DNA of 64,000 nucleotides from CAIYXB01 sp038146805 (GCA_038146805.1 JAYQSH010000011.1:158210-222209), one strand, 5' to 3'; shown: positions 36,003 to 45,029, counted from the stretch's first letter. Program-made: numbers and translations. Notes: generated by a model not told the origin, from the sequence alone.

Positions 36003-37136
36003 ATGCAAAGCCCAAGAAATATTAATACCATGATAGTACCAACAGGAATTGGCGCCAGCATAGGCGGCTTTGCTGGTGATGCAAACCCTGCATGTAAACT
36101 TTTAGCAAAAGCTTCTGATTTACTTATCACTCACCCAAATGTTGTCAATGGTGCCATGATGACTGATATACCAGAAAATGTTTGTGTTGTTGAAGGCTAT
36201 TTTTTGGATCGATTCTTTGCAAATCAAATTGCTTTAAGACTTAACTGCAAACATAAAATTGCAGTTGTTGTTGATGGCTCAGCAACTGAATCAGAAAGAA
36301 ATCTAACTATTAATTGTATGCGCGCCGCAAAACAAATTTATGGTCTTGATATCATGGAAGAAGTTTTTTATACCGAAGAAGCTGTTGAAGCAAACGATTT
36401 ACAACATATAAAGAATTTTAGAACTTTACTTTTTGCTTGTGAAAAAGCACGAGAGCAAGGAGCGACCGCAATTGCTGTTTTGTGTGTATTAGACGAAGAT
36501 GCCGAGGCGCAAACAAGCATAGATTATAGTCAAGGAGAAGGTTACGATCCTATTGGCTTAATCGAAGCAAAAATCTCACATATGGTTGCACAAATGACCC
36601 TTTTGCCTTGCGCACACGCACCAATTATCAGAAACACCACAAATGCAAAACAACATTTAAGTTTTGATTCTAATATCAAATCAAAAACAGCTGTTTTAGA
36701 AAAGGAAAAAGTTTACGAATTAGTTGATGCAAAAGTTGCGGCAGAATATCTCAGTGATTGCTTTTTAGCATCAGTATTTAAAGCACTACAAAATTCACCA
36801 CAAATTATTCCATTGCCTGATGCTTATAGAATACTCTCAAGCGAATGGATTGACGTGAGCACTTTAAACCTACACAGAAAAGCAGATGATATTATCGCCT
36901 CTCAGGTAGCTAATTTGGTGGTACCTTATGATAGCTGTAACGGAATTCCAATGGTTGAAGCATGGAAAAACGAAATCCAAGTAGTATGTGTCAAAAACAA
37001 CACTACACGCTTAGATGACACCGCCGCTTCTCAGGGAGTACCACACATCTTAGTAAACAACTACCTTGAAGCCGCTGGCTATTTGCTTGCAAACAGCAAA
37101 GACAAAAAATATTTAAATCCAGAATTATTTTTATGA
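36003..37136 (+). CDS. DUF3326 family protein
   Basis: 377 residues starting near TMIVPTGIGASIGGFAGDANP, with the ITHPNVVNGAMMTDIPEN and PLPDAYRILSSEWIDVS blocks and AQMTLLPCAHAPI. These are the conserved parts of DUF3326 proteins, which are common in cyanobacteria and whose activity is unknown. The glycine-rich first loop suggests a nucleotide or cofactor site. A TATAAT box ends 7 nt before the ATG. acpS follows after 13 bp with a -10 box of its own. Confidence 0.85.
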   Translation: MQSPRNINTMIVPTGIGASIGGFAGDANPACKLLAKASDLLITHPNVVNGAMMTDIPENVCVVEGYFLDRFFANQIALRLNCKHKIAVVVDGSATESERNLTINCMRAAKQIYGLDIMEEVFYTEEAVEANDLQHIKNFRTLLFACEKAREQGATAIAVLCVLDEDAEAQTSIDYSQGEGYDPIGLIEAKISHMVAQMTLLPCAHAPIIRNTTNAKQHLSFDSNIKSKTAVLEKEKVYELVDAKVAAEYLSDCFLASVFKALQNSPQIIPLPDAYRILSSEWIDVSTLNLHRKADDIIASQVANLVVPYDSCNGIPMVEAWKNEIQVVCVKNNTTRLDDTAASQGVPHILVNNYLEAAGYLLANSKDKKYLNPELFL

Positions 37137-37142
37137 GATAAT
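37137..37142 (+). promoter_or_regulatory. acpS -10 box, leaderless type
   Basis: GATAAT, overlapping the end of the DUF3326 frame, ends 7 nt before ATG at 37150. Confidence 0.45.
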
Positions 37143-37149
37143 TTAACAG

Positions 37150-37509
37150 ATGTCTGCAATTGGTGTTGATTTATGCTGTCCCAAAAGAATTGAAAAGATT
37201 TACCATAAATTTGGTAAAAAATTTTTGAAGCGCATTTTTACAGAGCTTGAACTAAATGACATAGAAAAATCTTTAAGCAAAAAATATGGCAGTTTTCATC
37301 GTATTGCTGGAAGGTTTGCGGCAAAAGAAGCCATTGCTAAAGCACTTGGAACTGGCATTGGCAAGAAATTGAGTTTTTTAGATATTGAAATCACTCACCA
37401 AGCAAACGGAGCTCCAAAAGTAACACTAAAAAACACCAATAAACAAGTTGACGTCACTATTAGTCACGAAAAAGAAATGGCTGTTGCCTTTGCCATCGTT
37501 AGAAATTAG
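37150..37509 (+). CDS. acpS: Holo-acyl-carrier-protein synthase
   Basis: Transfers 4'-phosphopantetheine from CoA to ACP for fatty-acid synthesis. 119 residues, normal size. IGVDLCCPKRIEK holds the first metal Asp, RFAAKEAIAKALGTG the second metal Glu and active helix, and VTISHEKEMAVAFAI the C-terminal strand pair. It has its own -10 box rather than a clear operon partner. Confidence 0.95.
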   Translation: MSAIGVDLCCPKRIEKIYHKFGKKFLKRIFTELELNDIEKSLSKKYGSFHRIAGRFAAKEAIAKALGTGIGKKLSFLDIEITHQANGAPKVTLKNTNKQVDVTISHEKEMAVAFAIVRN

Positions 37510-37595
37510 AATGGCATTAGTCACCACAAAAAAAATAAAACCCCAGACCATTATAAATTTATTCAAGTTCTAATAAAAATTACCGACATTAAATA

Positions 37596-37862
37596 ATGGT
37601 GGGTAAGGACAAACGATTTTTTATAGTATTATTTTTGCTATGTTTTTCATTTACAAGTGCACAGGCTAGTGGGAGCGGCAAAATTATCTCTCTTGTTTTT
37701 AAACCTATAACAATTCCATTAACATTTTTAGCAAATAGAAGTTCTGCTTTATTGCATGCTGGATTAAAACAAAGCACAAAAATAGGAAAAACTACAATGA
37801 GCCTTATCAGTGTTCAAGCTGGACCTGTAAAAATCAGACCTTTTGACTTTAAAAAGATTTAG
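37596..37862 (+). CDS. Small secreted protein (88 aa)
   Basis: Signal-peptide-like N-terminus (KRFFIVLFLLCFSFTSAQAS, cleavage near AQA), then about 65 residues with the pattern ISLVFKPITIPLTFLANR. It recalls the secreted protein at 27030-27281 in length and layout. The 3' end overlaps the convergent ssb gene by 4 bp. Function unknown. Confidence 0.65.
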   Translation: MVGKDKRFFIVLFLLCFSFTSAQASGSGKIISLVFKPITIPLTFLANRSSALLHAGLKQSTKIGKTTMSLISVQAGPVKIRPFDFKKI

Positions 37863-38209
37863 TTGTTTTGATAAGAAGCGTTATCAGCTTTTGATCCAAG
37901 CAATCTCAAATCAGTTGCTGCAATAACTGGCTTTACTTGTAACTCACCAGAATCTTTGCTATTCCAAGAGTCAAAATCCACCTGACCAGTAACACCAATC
38001 AAAGAACCTTTACGCACATATTCACCAGCAATCTCAGCAGGTCTACCCCAAATCTTTACCTCAAACCAATCTGTTTCTTTGTTTTTAGTCGGACGATTTA
38101 CTGCAAGAGAAAAAGTTGCTAAATTTGTTCCAGATTCAAAATATCTTAATTCTGGGTCTTGCCCTACTCTACCAACAATAGTTACTTGATTTATTTCATT
38201 TCTTGACAT
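37859..38209 (-). CDS. ssb: Single-stranded DNA-binding protein, short form without acidic tail
   Basis: The first part reads MSRNEINQVTIVGRVGQDPELRY, followed by NLATFSLAVNRPTKN, WFEVKIWGRPAEIAGEYVRKGS and GVTGQVDFDSWNSKDSGE: a full SSB OB-fold in 116 residues. The usual flexible linker and acidic DxxPF tip that recruits repair proteins is missing; the gene ends ASYQNN. Short tail-less SSBs are known in some cyanobacteria. The ATG at 38209 is 7 nt after a TAAAAT box, which rules against the earlier in-frame ATG at 38245. Confidence 0.9.
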   Translation of the reverse strand: MSRNEINQVTIVGRVGQDPELRYFESGTNLATFSLAVNRPTKNKETDWFEVKIWGRPAEIAGEYVRKGSLIGVTGQVDFDSWNSKDSGELQVKPVIAATDLRLLGSKADNASYQNN

Positions 38210-38216
38210 AGCTATT

Positions 38217-38222
38217 ATTTTA
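38217..38222 (-). promoter_or_regulatory. ssb -10 box, leaderless type
   Basis: TAAAAT on the minus strand ends 7 nt before the ATG at 38209, which decides between two in-frame starts. Confidence 0.5.
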
Positions 38223-38323
38223 GCAATTTCAAACCAAGCTTGCATGCAAATTAGGTAGATTCACGGGTGCTGTTTACAAATTTTTTCTGTAATCAATTAT
38301 GAAGGAAATGCTAGGATTAATTT

Positions 38324-39085
38324 ATGACTAGGCTTTTAAATCTTGATTTCAGGAATGTTCCTAGACCCGATGACGCTTATGCTAAACATCAAAAATTTGT
38401 TGAGAAAATTGCGAGTGCAGATAATAGTTTCTTTACTGCACTTAATGATCAACAATTAACATTAAAAGAATTAAGTGAACCTGAAGCCTCTTTTCACCAT
38501 AGAAAGTCAGAATTAGCAGATAAAGCCTTTGATGATTTAGATATCGTTTTAGAATATTTAGAAAGATTAATTCAACGCCCAGATAAAAAACCATTAGCAC
38601 AACAGTTGTTTGATAGCTTTATTGTAAAATTACAGAAAAATTGCCCTCAGAATCTTGCCGTAAATTTACGCCTTGTAAAACTTGAGAAACAAGCTCTTCA
38701 AAAGGGTATTCAAAGCCAGTTAGCAGATCTGCCAGAAGAAGTAAAAGATTTTGCGCAAACTCTTGCCGGACATAATATTCATGATATCTTTGATGCTATC
38801 CAAGATTATTTCGAGCAACGACTTGGACCGGACAATAATCATCACATACGGGACTTGCTCAAAGGGTTAAATAAAAATGCTTCAAAGTTTAAGGCTTTAC
38901 AAGAAAACGAAAAACTAAGAAACTTATGGCTTGAACTCAGAAAAAAGAATTTTGAAGAAAATAAAAATGATTCTGATTTATTACTAAGATACGCTGTCTT
39001 AGAGTTAATGTTTAATAGCAAAAACAACTATAGATACTTTAGTTTTGCAGAATTAGTTAATCATCTAAAGAATAACAAATCTTGA
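38324..39085 (+). CDS. Hypothetical helical protein (253 aa)
   Basis: ATG start at 38324, with TAGGAT 6 nt upstream as a possible -10. The protein is soluble, entirely helical and rich in Leu/Lys/Asp/Glu, with no signal or membrane segment. Helices of 15-20 residues repeat through it (FDDLDIVLEYLERLIQRP, HDIFDAIQDYFEQRLG). I do not recognise the family. It lies between ssb and dnaK; a gatekeeper or chaperone-like role in the SpoA-linked export system is possible but not supported. Confidence 0.6.
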   Translation: MTRLLNLDFRNVPRPDDAYAKHQKFVEKIASADNSFFTALNDQQLTLKELSEPEASFHHRKSELADKAFDDLDIVLEYLERLIQRPDKKPLAQQLFDSFIVKLQKNCPQNLAVNLRLVKLEKQALQKGIQSQLADLPEEVKDFAQTLAGHNIHDIFDAIQDYFEQRLGPDNNHHIRDLLKGLNKNASKFKALQENEKLRNLWLELRKKNFEENKNDSDLLLRYAVLELMFNSKNNYRYFSFAELVNHLKNNKS

Positions 39086-39121
39086 TTTTCTATTAAGGCA
39101 AAATGATTTGAGCCATGACTT

Positions 39122-39130
39122 TGCTATAAT
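39122..39130 (+). promoter_or_regulatory. dnaK extended -10 promoter
   Basis: TGCTATAAT ends 11 nt before the dnaK ATG at 39142, leaving a leader of only a few bases. No CIRCE-type inverted repeat is seen. Confidence 0.6.
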
Positions 39131-39141
39131 TTGTAACAATT

Positions 39142-41067
39142 ATGAGTAAAACAAAAGGTAAAGTATTAGGTATTGACTTAGGAACAACGAATTCTTGTAT
39201 GGCAATTATGGAAGCTGGGCAACCAACTGTAATTCCAAACAACGAAGGTGCAAGAACAACTCCTTCTGTTGTGTTTTTAGGACAAGATAAATCAGTTGGA
39301 CAAATTGCTAAAAGACAAAGAGTGCTAAAGCCTAATCAAACTATTTATAGTGCAAAAAGACTTATAGGTCACACTTGGCAAGAAACTACTGGCGATAGAG
39401 AAAATTTAGCCTACATCACAAAAGAAGGCAAAAACAACTCTGTCAATATTGAAGTTGAAGGCAAAGAATACACACCTCAAGAAATTTCTGCACAGATCTT
39501 AAGAAAACTAAAAGAAGATGCTGAAAGTTATATTGGTCAAACAATTGAACAAGCTGTAATTACCGTGCCAGCTTATTTTAATGACTCACAAAGACAAGCT
39601 ACAAAAGACGCTGGTAAAATTGCAGGTCTTGAAGTTTTGAGAATAATCAACGAGCCAACAGCAGCTGCGCTTGCCTATGGACTTGATAAAAAAGAAGATT
39701 CAACAATTTTAGTTTTTGACCTTGGTGGTGGAACTTTTGACGTTAGTATTCTTGAGCTTGGTGAAGGTGTTTTTGAAGTAAAAGCAACTTCTGGAGATTC
39801 AAGATTAGGTGGAGATGATTTTGATATTTTATTGGTAGATTATATCGCTGACGAATTCCAAAAAGAAAACAATATTGATCTTCGCAAAGATTCGCAAGCT
39901 TTACAAAGACTTACTGAAGCCGCAGAAAAAGCAAAAATCGAATTATCAAACTTAACAGAAGCTACTATTAGTCTGCCATTCATCACAGCAGATCAAAATG
40001 GACCTAAACATCTTGAGATGAAAATCACAAGAGCAAAGTTTGAGTCTTTATCAGAAAAATTATTTGAGAATCTTAAAGCTCCTCTTTTACGAGCAATTGA
40101 AGATGCAAAAATCAGTACTAGTGATATTACAGAAGTGATTTTGGTTGGTGGTTCAACAAGAATTCCTGCAATCAAAAATATTGTTAAAAATATCACAGGC
40201 AAAGACCCTAGCCAAAACGTAAACCCTGACGAGGTTGTTGCTGTTGGAGCGGCAATTCAAGGTGGTGTTTTAGCAGGAGATGTTAAAGATGTGGTCTTGC
40301 TTGATGTAACTCCTTTAAGTGTTGGTATCGAAACCCTTGGTGGCGTAATGACCAAACTTATCGAAAGAAATACAACAATTCCTACAAAAAAATCTGAAGT
40401 TTTCTCTACTGCAGAAGACAATCAAACTAGAGTTGATATTAAAATTTATCAAGGCGAAAGAACAAGAGCCGCTGAGAACAAGTTACTGGGGGACTTTCAC
40501 TTAGATGACATCGCAGCAGCGCCGCGTGGTATGCCAAAGATTGAAGTTACTTTTGATATTGATGCAAACGGAATCATCAATGTATCAGCAAAAGACCAAG
40601 CAACTGGTAAGGAACAAAAGATCTCTATCACTGCTTCAACAAACCTCTCTGATGATGATATAGAAAGAATGGTACGTGAAGCTGAAGAAAAAGCTGATGA
40701 AGACAAGAAATTTAAAGAAGATCAAGATGAAAGAAATAAGGCTGATTCGTATGTTTATGCCGCTGAGAAATTAGTAGCTGAGCATAAAGATAAAGACTAT
40801 TTTGAAGCTGTCAAAGCACAAGCTGATAAAGTGGAAGAAGAGGCTAAAGCTTTAAGAGAAGCAATCAAAGAACAAAAACCTGCTGAAGAATTAAAGCAAA
40901 AATCTATTGATATTCAAAACACTATCACTGAGTTTCATAAAGCCCTAGCTCCACATTTAGAAAACAATAATACAAGTGGTGCTGAAAATAATGCAGAGCA
41001 AGAAGAAACTAATAACAATGATGATGATGTTATTGATGCTGACTTTAAAGCAACTTCTGTTGACTAG
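39142..41067 (+). CDS. dnaK: Hsp70 chaperone DnaK
   Basis: 641 residues. Nucleotide-binding domain with GIDLGTTNSCMAIME, VPAYFNDSQRQATKDAG and VFDLGGGTFDVSIL; the linker VVLLDVTPLSVGIETLGG; substrate domain; and a polar C-terminal tail with VIDADF, close to the usual EEVD-like ending. It is not followed by dnaJ or preceded by grpE, so the usual hsp70 operon is split up. It has an extended -10 promoter. Confidence 0.98.
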   Translation: MSKTKGKVLGIDLGTTNSCMAIMEAGQPTVIPNNEGARTTPSVVFLGQDKSVGQIAKRQRVLKPNQTIYSAKRLIGHTWQETTGDRENLAYITKEGKNNSVNIEVEGKEYTPQEISAQILRKLKEDAESYIGQTIEQAVITVPAYFNDSQRQATKDAGKIAGLEVLRIINEPTAAALAYGLDKKEDSTILVFDLGGGTFDVSILELGEGVFEVKATSGDSRLGGDDFDILLVDYIADEFQKENNIDLRKDSQALQRLTEAAEKAKIELSNLTEATISLPFITADQNGPKHLEMKITRAKFESLSEKLFENLKAPLLRAIEDAKISTSDITEVILVGGSTRIPAIKNIVKNITGKDPSQNVNPDEVVAVGAAIQGGVLAGDVKDVVLLDVTPLSVGIETLGGVMTKLIERNTTIPTKKSEVFSTAEDNQTRVDIKIYQGERTRAAENKLLGDFHLDDIAAAPRGMPKIEVTFDIDANGIINVSAKDQATGKEQKISITASTNLSDDDIERMVREAEEKADEDKKFKEDQDERNKADSYVYAAEKLVAEHKDKDYFEAVKAQADKVEEEAKALREAIKEQKPAEELKQKSIDIQNTITEFHKALAPHLENNNTSGAENNAEQEETNNNDDDVIDADFKATSVD

Positions 41068-41125
41068 AGCAGTTTTATAGATTGGCTTAAAACCTATTCA
41101 AAATAATCGCAAAAACTGTGGTCTG

Positions 41126-41139
41126 CGTGCCTGGCACGA
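41126..41139. promoter_or_regulatory. Small palindrome before the MCE gene
   Basis: CGTGCCTGGCACG is a 6-bp perfect inverted repeat, 5 bp before the TATACT box of the next gene. It could be an operator; there is no U-tract. Confidence 0.35.
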
Positions 41140-41163
41140 TGATTATACTGCTAAACTAAAATT

Positions 41164-41946
41164 ATGAAAGTTCTTATCGACTTTTTACTTGGGATTTTAA
41201 AAAAATTTCTTACTTTTGCAGTATTATTTGCTGTCATTGTTTTTGTATGGAATATCTACAAAGATAAACGTGAAGCAAGAACTTTTATAAGTCAATTTAG
41301 TGATATACATGGACTTAGCAAGGGAGCACCAATACTTTCTAAGGGTATTGAGGTTGGCAAAGTAATTAAAATTTTTCCAATTTCAAATTCCAATAAAGTT
41401 GGCGTCAAAGGTCTAATTACCAAAAGTGAATTCCCTTTGCCCAAAGGCTCTGTCAACACAAGAATCATTACCAATTTTAGTTCTGGTGGCGGCAAAGCAC
41501 TTGAGCTTTTGGAAATGAACTATGAATCTCAATTAGAGCAGATTGGCTTAAGAGAAAAAAACTTTTTAGATGAAAACAAAAAATTCAAAAAAGCTATTGA
41601 TCACCCAAGTACAAAAATAGTTTTAAGAATACTCAAAGATACTTTTCAAATGACAAAAGATTTTGCACAATCTTTTCAACAAGTTTTAAATTCTTCTCAA
41701 AGTTTGCAATATCAAGCTGAGGTAAAAAACATTGTAAACAATACTATTACTAGCCTCGAATATGGCACCCTAAAACAAGACTTACAAAGATCCATTAAAA
41801 ACCTTGATAGAGATATTGAAAGCTATGAAAAAAAGCCTAATAAACATTTAATCGTTGAAAGAAATCTAAAAAATCAAGCAACAGCCTTAAAAAACACAAT
41901 TGATTCTTACGCCAACCTATCAACCAGCTATCATAAAGCCAAATAA
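41164..41946 (+). CDS. MCE/MlaD-domain protein
   Basis: 260 residues with one N-terminal membrane helix (residues 10-30) and an MCE domain at about 38-115: FSDIHGLSKGAPILSKGIEV, then GKVIKIFPI and PLPKGSVNTRI. The remainder is a long helical coil. This is the plan of MlaD/TlpD subunits that bring lipids across the periplasm. No ABC partner (MlaE/F) is next to it. A TATACT box at 41144 lies 14 nt before the start. Confidence 0.85.
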   Translation: MKVLIDFLLGILKKFLTFAVLFAVIVFVWNIYKDKREARTFISQFSDIHGLSKGAPILSKGIEVGKVIKIFPISNSNKVGVKGLITKSEFPLPKGSVNTRIITNFSSGGGKALELLEMNYESQLEQIGLREKNFLDENKKFKKAIDHPSTKIVLRILKDTFQMTKDFAQSFQQVLNSSQSLQYQAEVKNIVNNTITSLEYGTLKQDLQRSIKNLDRDIESYEKKPNKHLIVERNLKNQATALKNTIDSYANLSTSYHKAK

Positions 41947-41973
41947 GCCTTTAAAATAAGACTCGGGGCGTGT

Positions 41974-41979
41974 TAATAT
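41974..41979 (+). promoter_or_regulatory. -10 box of the 41987 gene, leaderless type
   Basis: TAATAT ends 7 nt before ATG at 41987. Confidence 0.45.
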
Positions 41980-41986
41980 CTTAAAT

Positions 41987-42517
41987 ATGATTGGCGAAAA
42001 TCTAAATGAAACAACAGCCTTTGGTAACAAAAATTTAAAACATAGTCCCTCTAGAACATCTGAGCCTAGAGTAGAACAAGTAATAACACCTGAAGAAGCA
42101 GTTACTCTAAAACAGTTATTACACCAAAATCAAGGTACGCATAGTCTGAACGCCCAAGAAATAATTGATGCACTAAGGTTTCTTAGACAAACAGATACAA
42201 AAGAATACATGAGGTTTTTGTATAGATTACTAAGTAAAGATTTTAAACAAATAGAATGGTTTGGCGGTGATTATGAATTACTCAAAAATGATTTATGCAA
42301 ATTGGACAGGGTCGAACAAGCAAAGTTACATGCTTGTAACTCTAGGCAAAGAGCAATGTTAGAAAATACTTTTTATAAAAAACAAACTGCTGCAGCAAAA
42401 TTTTTGCACCCAATTTGTCAAAATATTTTGAAGCTATTTAAATTAGTACAAGCAGGATTTCCTAATATGTCTCAAGAACAATTTGAAAAAGAGATATTCT
42501 TTTGTGAGGAGGCTTAA
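41987..42517 (+). CDS. Hypothetical helical protein, probably frameshifted (N-terminal part)
   Basis: 176 residues, soluble and helical (EEAVTLKQLLHQ, AQEIIDALRFLRQTDTKEYM). It stops at 42517. One base added near 42511-42518 would join it to the frame that continues through 42535-42759, turning ...FFCEEA-stop into FFCEEALKSLIEAMLEA. I therefore think both pieces were one gene of about 257 residues. Family unknown. Confidence 0.5.
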   Translation: MIGENLNETTAFGNKNLKHSPSRTSEPRVEQVITPEEAVTLKQLLHQNQGTHSLNAQEIIDALRFLRQTDTKEYMRFLYRLLSKDFKQIEWFGGDYELLKNDLCKLDRVEQAKLHACNSRQRAMLENTFYKKQTAAAKFLHPICQNILKLFKLVQAGFPNMSQEQFEKEIFFCEEA

Positions 42518-42534
42518 AGAGCTTAATAGAAGCC

Positions 42535-42759
42535 ATGCTCGAAGCAAATCCAATAGAAGCGAAGAAAAACAAAAAAGCAAAAAGAAAAACTAAGCCAGTA
42601 AATATTGCAGAAGCATTTATACGTAATGAAAGAACAAAAATAACGATGCAAATAATTTCGGAATTTTTACAAGAAAAAGCTAAAGAACACAAGGCTCCAG
42701 CAATACAAAGCCTTGTTGATGATTTAAAAAATATTTTTGGCTTTACTGAGGATGTCTAA
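42535..42759 (+). CDS. Hypothetical, probable C-terminal part of the 41987 gene
   Basis: 74 residues from ATG, but the frame is open a further 9 codons upstream and reads helical sequence that continues the 41987 product. A very basic segment (AKKNKKAKRKTK) is followed by two helices. The GAGGAGG before it is too far upstream for a Shine-Dalgarno, which favours a broken gene over a separate one. Confidence 0.4.
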   Translation: MLEANPIEAKKNKKAKRKTKPVNIAEAFIRNERTKITMQIISEFLQEKAKEHKAPAIQSLVDDLKNIFGFTEDV

Positions 42760-43123
42760 GACAATAAGATTTTATAATTTGCCATGATTGAAGATCTTCA
42801 TCAACTCTTACGATACTTAATTTATCTAAGATGATTTTTCTTGGAGCTTCTAAGTCATTAATAATTTCTATTTTCTTTTCTCTTTCGATATCCCCATAAA
42901 AAAGACTAATATGTGGAAAATAAAGATCTTCTCTAAGATTAAAATGTGAATCAGGTGTTTGATTCTTTTTTTTATGTCTAACCAAGCCCTCGATCCCAAA
43001 TTCAAAAAAAAATTAATCATTAAGCTTTAGTTTGATTTTTTCGTACAAAGCTGTAATATCATTTGTTGTTGCAATATCAAATTGCCCCCAAATCCAATAG
43101 CCCTTTGTTATTCTAGCCGCCAT
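42743..43123 (-). pseudogene. 2H phosphoesterase (2'-5' RNA ligase-like), broken around a repeat A fragment
   Basis: Two minus-strand pieces of one gene: 43013-43123 (ATG, MAARITKGYWIWGQFD..., 36 residues, then stop) and 42743-42985 (FPHISLFYGDI...). The second has the HxS-type motif HISL of the 2H superfamily (cyclic phosphodiesterases, 2'-5' ligases); the first HxT/S motif is not visible. A 37-bp degenerate piece of repeat A (42954-42990) lies between, and frames do not join. The gene seems disabled. Confidence 0.6.
42954..42990 (+). repeat. Dispersed repeat A, degenerate inner fragment
   Basis: GGTGTTTGATTCTTTT then TGTCTAACCAAGCCCT matches the inner part of repeat A with a 5-6 base gap and one substitution. 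It lies inside the broken 2H phosphoesterase. Confidence 0.6.
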
Positions 43124-43130
43124 AGACAAA

Positions 43131-45029
43131 CTACTCTACTGTCACTGACTTTGCAAGATTTCTAGGTTGGTCTACATCTTTACCAAGATTTTCTGCAATA
43201 AAATATGCCAAGAACTGTAAAGGAATCGTTGCCACAATTGGACTAAATATTTGACTAATATTTGGCACTCTAATAACTTCATCAAACAAATTTTCTACAT
43301 TATCATCATTATCACAAGCAATAACAAGGCTTGGCGACATGCGCGCTTTTGCTTCTTGTGCATTACTCAAAGTCTTTTTGTAGATATTTTGTTCAAATTC
43401 AGAAACACCAGAAATAGCAATATTCAAAACGGGCACTGTACTATCTAAAATTGCAATTGGACCATGTTTCATTTCACCACTTGGATAACCCGTCGCATGG
43501 ATATAACTTAGTTCTTTAAGTTTAAGGGCACCTTCAAGTGCAATTGGGTAATTAACTCCTCTACTCAAAAAAAGAAAGTCTCTATAGTTTGAATATTTTA
43601 AAAATTGTTCTTTGAAAACTACCTGTCGTTCAATACATTGTTCAACAATAATTGGCAAAGATCTAAGCTCATTTAGGTTTTGCTCAAAATCAAAATCTAT
43701 TTTTTTATCGTCACAAATTTTAAACGCTAATAAATACATAGCTAAAACCTGTGAGCTAAATGCTTTTGTCGAAGCAACAGAAACTTCAACACCTGCAGGA
43801 GTCACATAATTATTAGGACTGCACAAATCATAAATGGCTGAATCACTTTTATTGGTAATAGCCATTACCTGAGCACTATTTGCTAAAGCATTTTTAATTG
43901 CGGCAAGAGTATCAGCAGTTTCTCCTGATTGACTAATACCAATTACTAAGTCTTTTTTACTCACTAAAGCGGGCTTAGAGCAAAATTCACTAGCAATAGC
44001 TACATCAACAGGGATTTGTGCCCAGTGTTCTATTATGTTTTTTCCAAGCAAAGCCGCATGGTAAGCAGATCCACAAGCAACAAAAGTTATTCTTTCAATA
44101 TCTGCAAAAGAGAAATTTAAATTTGCAAAAGCTTTAAGCTCTCTATCTGCAAAAGCATTAGCAAGCATTGTAGACAAAACTGCGGGTTGTTCATGAATTT
44201 CTTTTTCTAAAAAATGTTTGTAAGTACCCTTCTCTAAAATTGAAGCAGATTGAGAACTTTGTATTAATGTCGGTTGTACTTGATTACCATCTAAATCTTC
44301 TAGCACAACATCATTTTCAGTAACCACAGCAATTTGCTTATCACTAAGCTTTAAAATTTTCTTTGTAAATTGCACTACCGTGCTACTATCACTTGCAATA
44401 AAATTCTCCCCCTCGCCTAAACCAACAACAATCGGTGATTGGTTTTTAGCAAGCACAATACAATTAGCATCTTTACTAATAACAGCCAATGCATAACTAC
44501 CATCAAGCTTTTTTAAAGTTTCTCTAACAGCAATTTTCAAATCACCAGTTTTTGATTTCATTTTATAAATCAACTGAGCAATAACTTCAGTATCAGTATC
44601 TGTACTAAAAACAAAACCTTCTTCAATGAGTGAAGCCTTAAGCTCAAAAAAGTTTTTTATAATTCCATTATGAACAATAGTCAAATCTTCAAATTGATCT
44701 TGGTGTGGATGTGCATTTGTTAAATTTGCCTTACCATGAGTTGCCCATCTAGTATGACCAATACCAATTGTTGCACTATCAAGACCTTGTGCAAAATTAG
44801 AACTCACACTACTTGATTTACTAGTAACTACTGCTGGTTCTTTGTACAAAAGTGCAAGTTTCTCTTCCAAATTTTGCAGTTTACCTTCACTCTTGACCAA
44901 GTAAATATTACGATTATTCAATAAAGCAATACCAGACGAATCATAACCACGATAAGCTAGTGCGTGCAAGCCCTGCAAAAGTATCTCTTTTGCTGGTTTT
45001 TTTCCAATATAGCCAACGATGCCGCACAT
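43131..45029 (-). CDS. glmS: Glucosamine-6-phosphate synthase (isomerizing)
   Basis: Makes glucosamine-6-P from fructose-6-P and glutamine for peptidoglycan and LPS. 632 residues. The class-II amidotransferase half starts MCGIVGYIG (Cys2 nucleophile) with GHTRWATHG; two SIS sugar-isomerase domains carry GTYKHFLEKEIHEQP, CGSAYHA, SQSGETADT and SVASTKAF; and the end is QPRNLAKSVTVE. The 60-nt leader has a TATAAT box about 45 nt upstream but no sign of a glmS ribozyme, which would need about 150 nt. Confidence 0.97.
   Translation of the reverse strand: MCGIVGYIGKKPAKEILLQGLHALAYRGYDSSGIALLNNRNIYLVKSEGKLQNLEEKLALLYKEPAVVTSKSSSVSSNFAQGLDSATIGIGHTRWATHGKANLTNAHPHQDQFEDLTIVHNGIIKNFFELKASLIEEGFVFSTDTDTEVIAQLIYKMKSKTGDLKIAVRETLKKLDGSYALAVISKDANCIVLAKNQSPIVVGLGEGENFIASDSSTVVQFTKKILKLSDKQIAVVTENDVVLEDLDGNQVQPTLIQSSQSASILEKGTYKHFLEKEIHEQPAVLSTMLANAFADRELKAFANLNFSFADIERITFVACGSAYHAALLGKNIIEHWAQIPVDVAIASEFCSKPALVSKKDLVIGISQSGETADTLAAIKNALANSAQVMAITNKSDSAIYDLCSPNNYVTPAGVEVSVASTKAFSSQVLAMYLLAFKICDDKKIDFDFEQNLNELRSLPIIVEQCIERQVVFKEQFLKYSNYRDFLFLSRGVNYPIALEGALKLKELSYIHATGYPSGEMKHGPIAILDSTVPVLNIAISGVSEFEQNIYKKTLSNAQEAKARMSPSLVIACDNDDNVENLFDEVIRVPNISQIFSPIVATIPLQFLAYFIAENLGKDVDQPRNLAKSVTVE

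Noticed and set aside
38324..42759. Helical genes at 38324 and 41987 as type III gatekeeper or chaperone proteins
   Set aside because: Composition is compatible and a SpoA protein is 9 kb away, but no TyeA/SctW motif is visible and they are not clustered with it.
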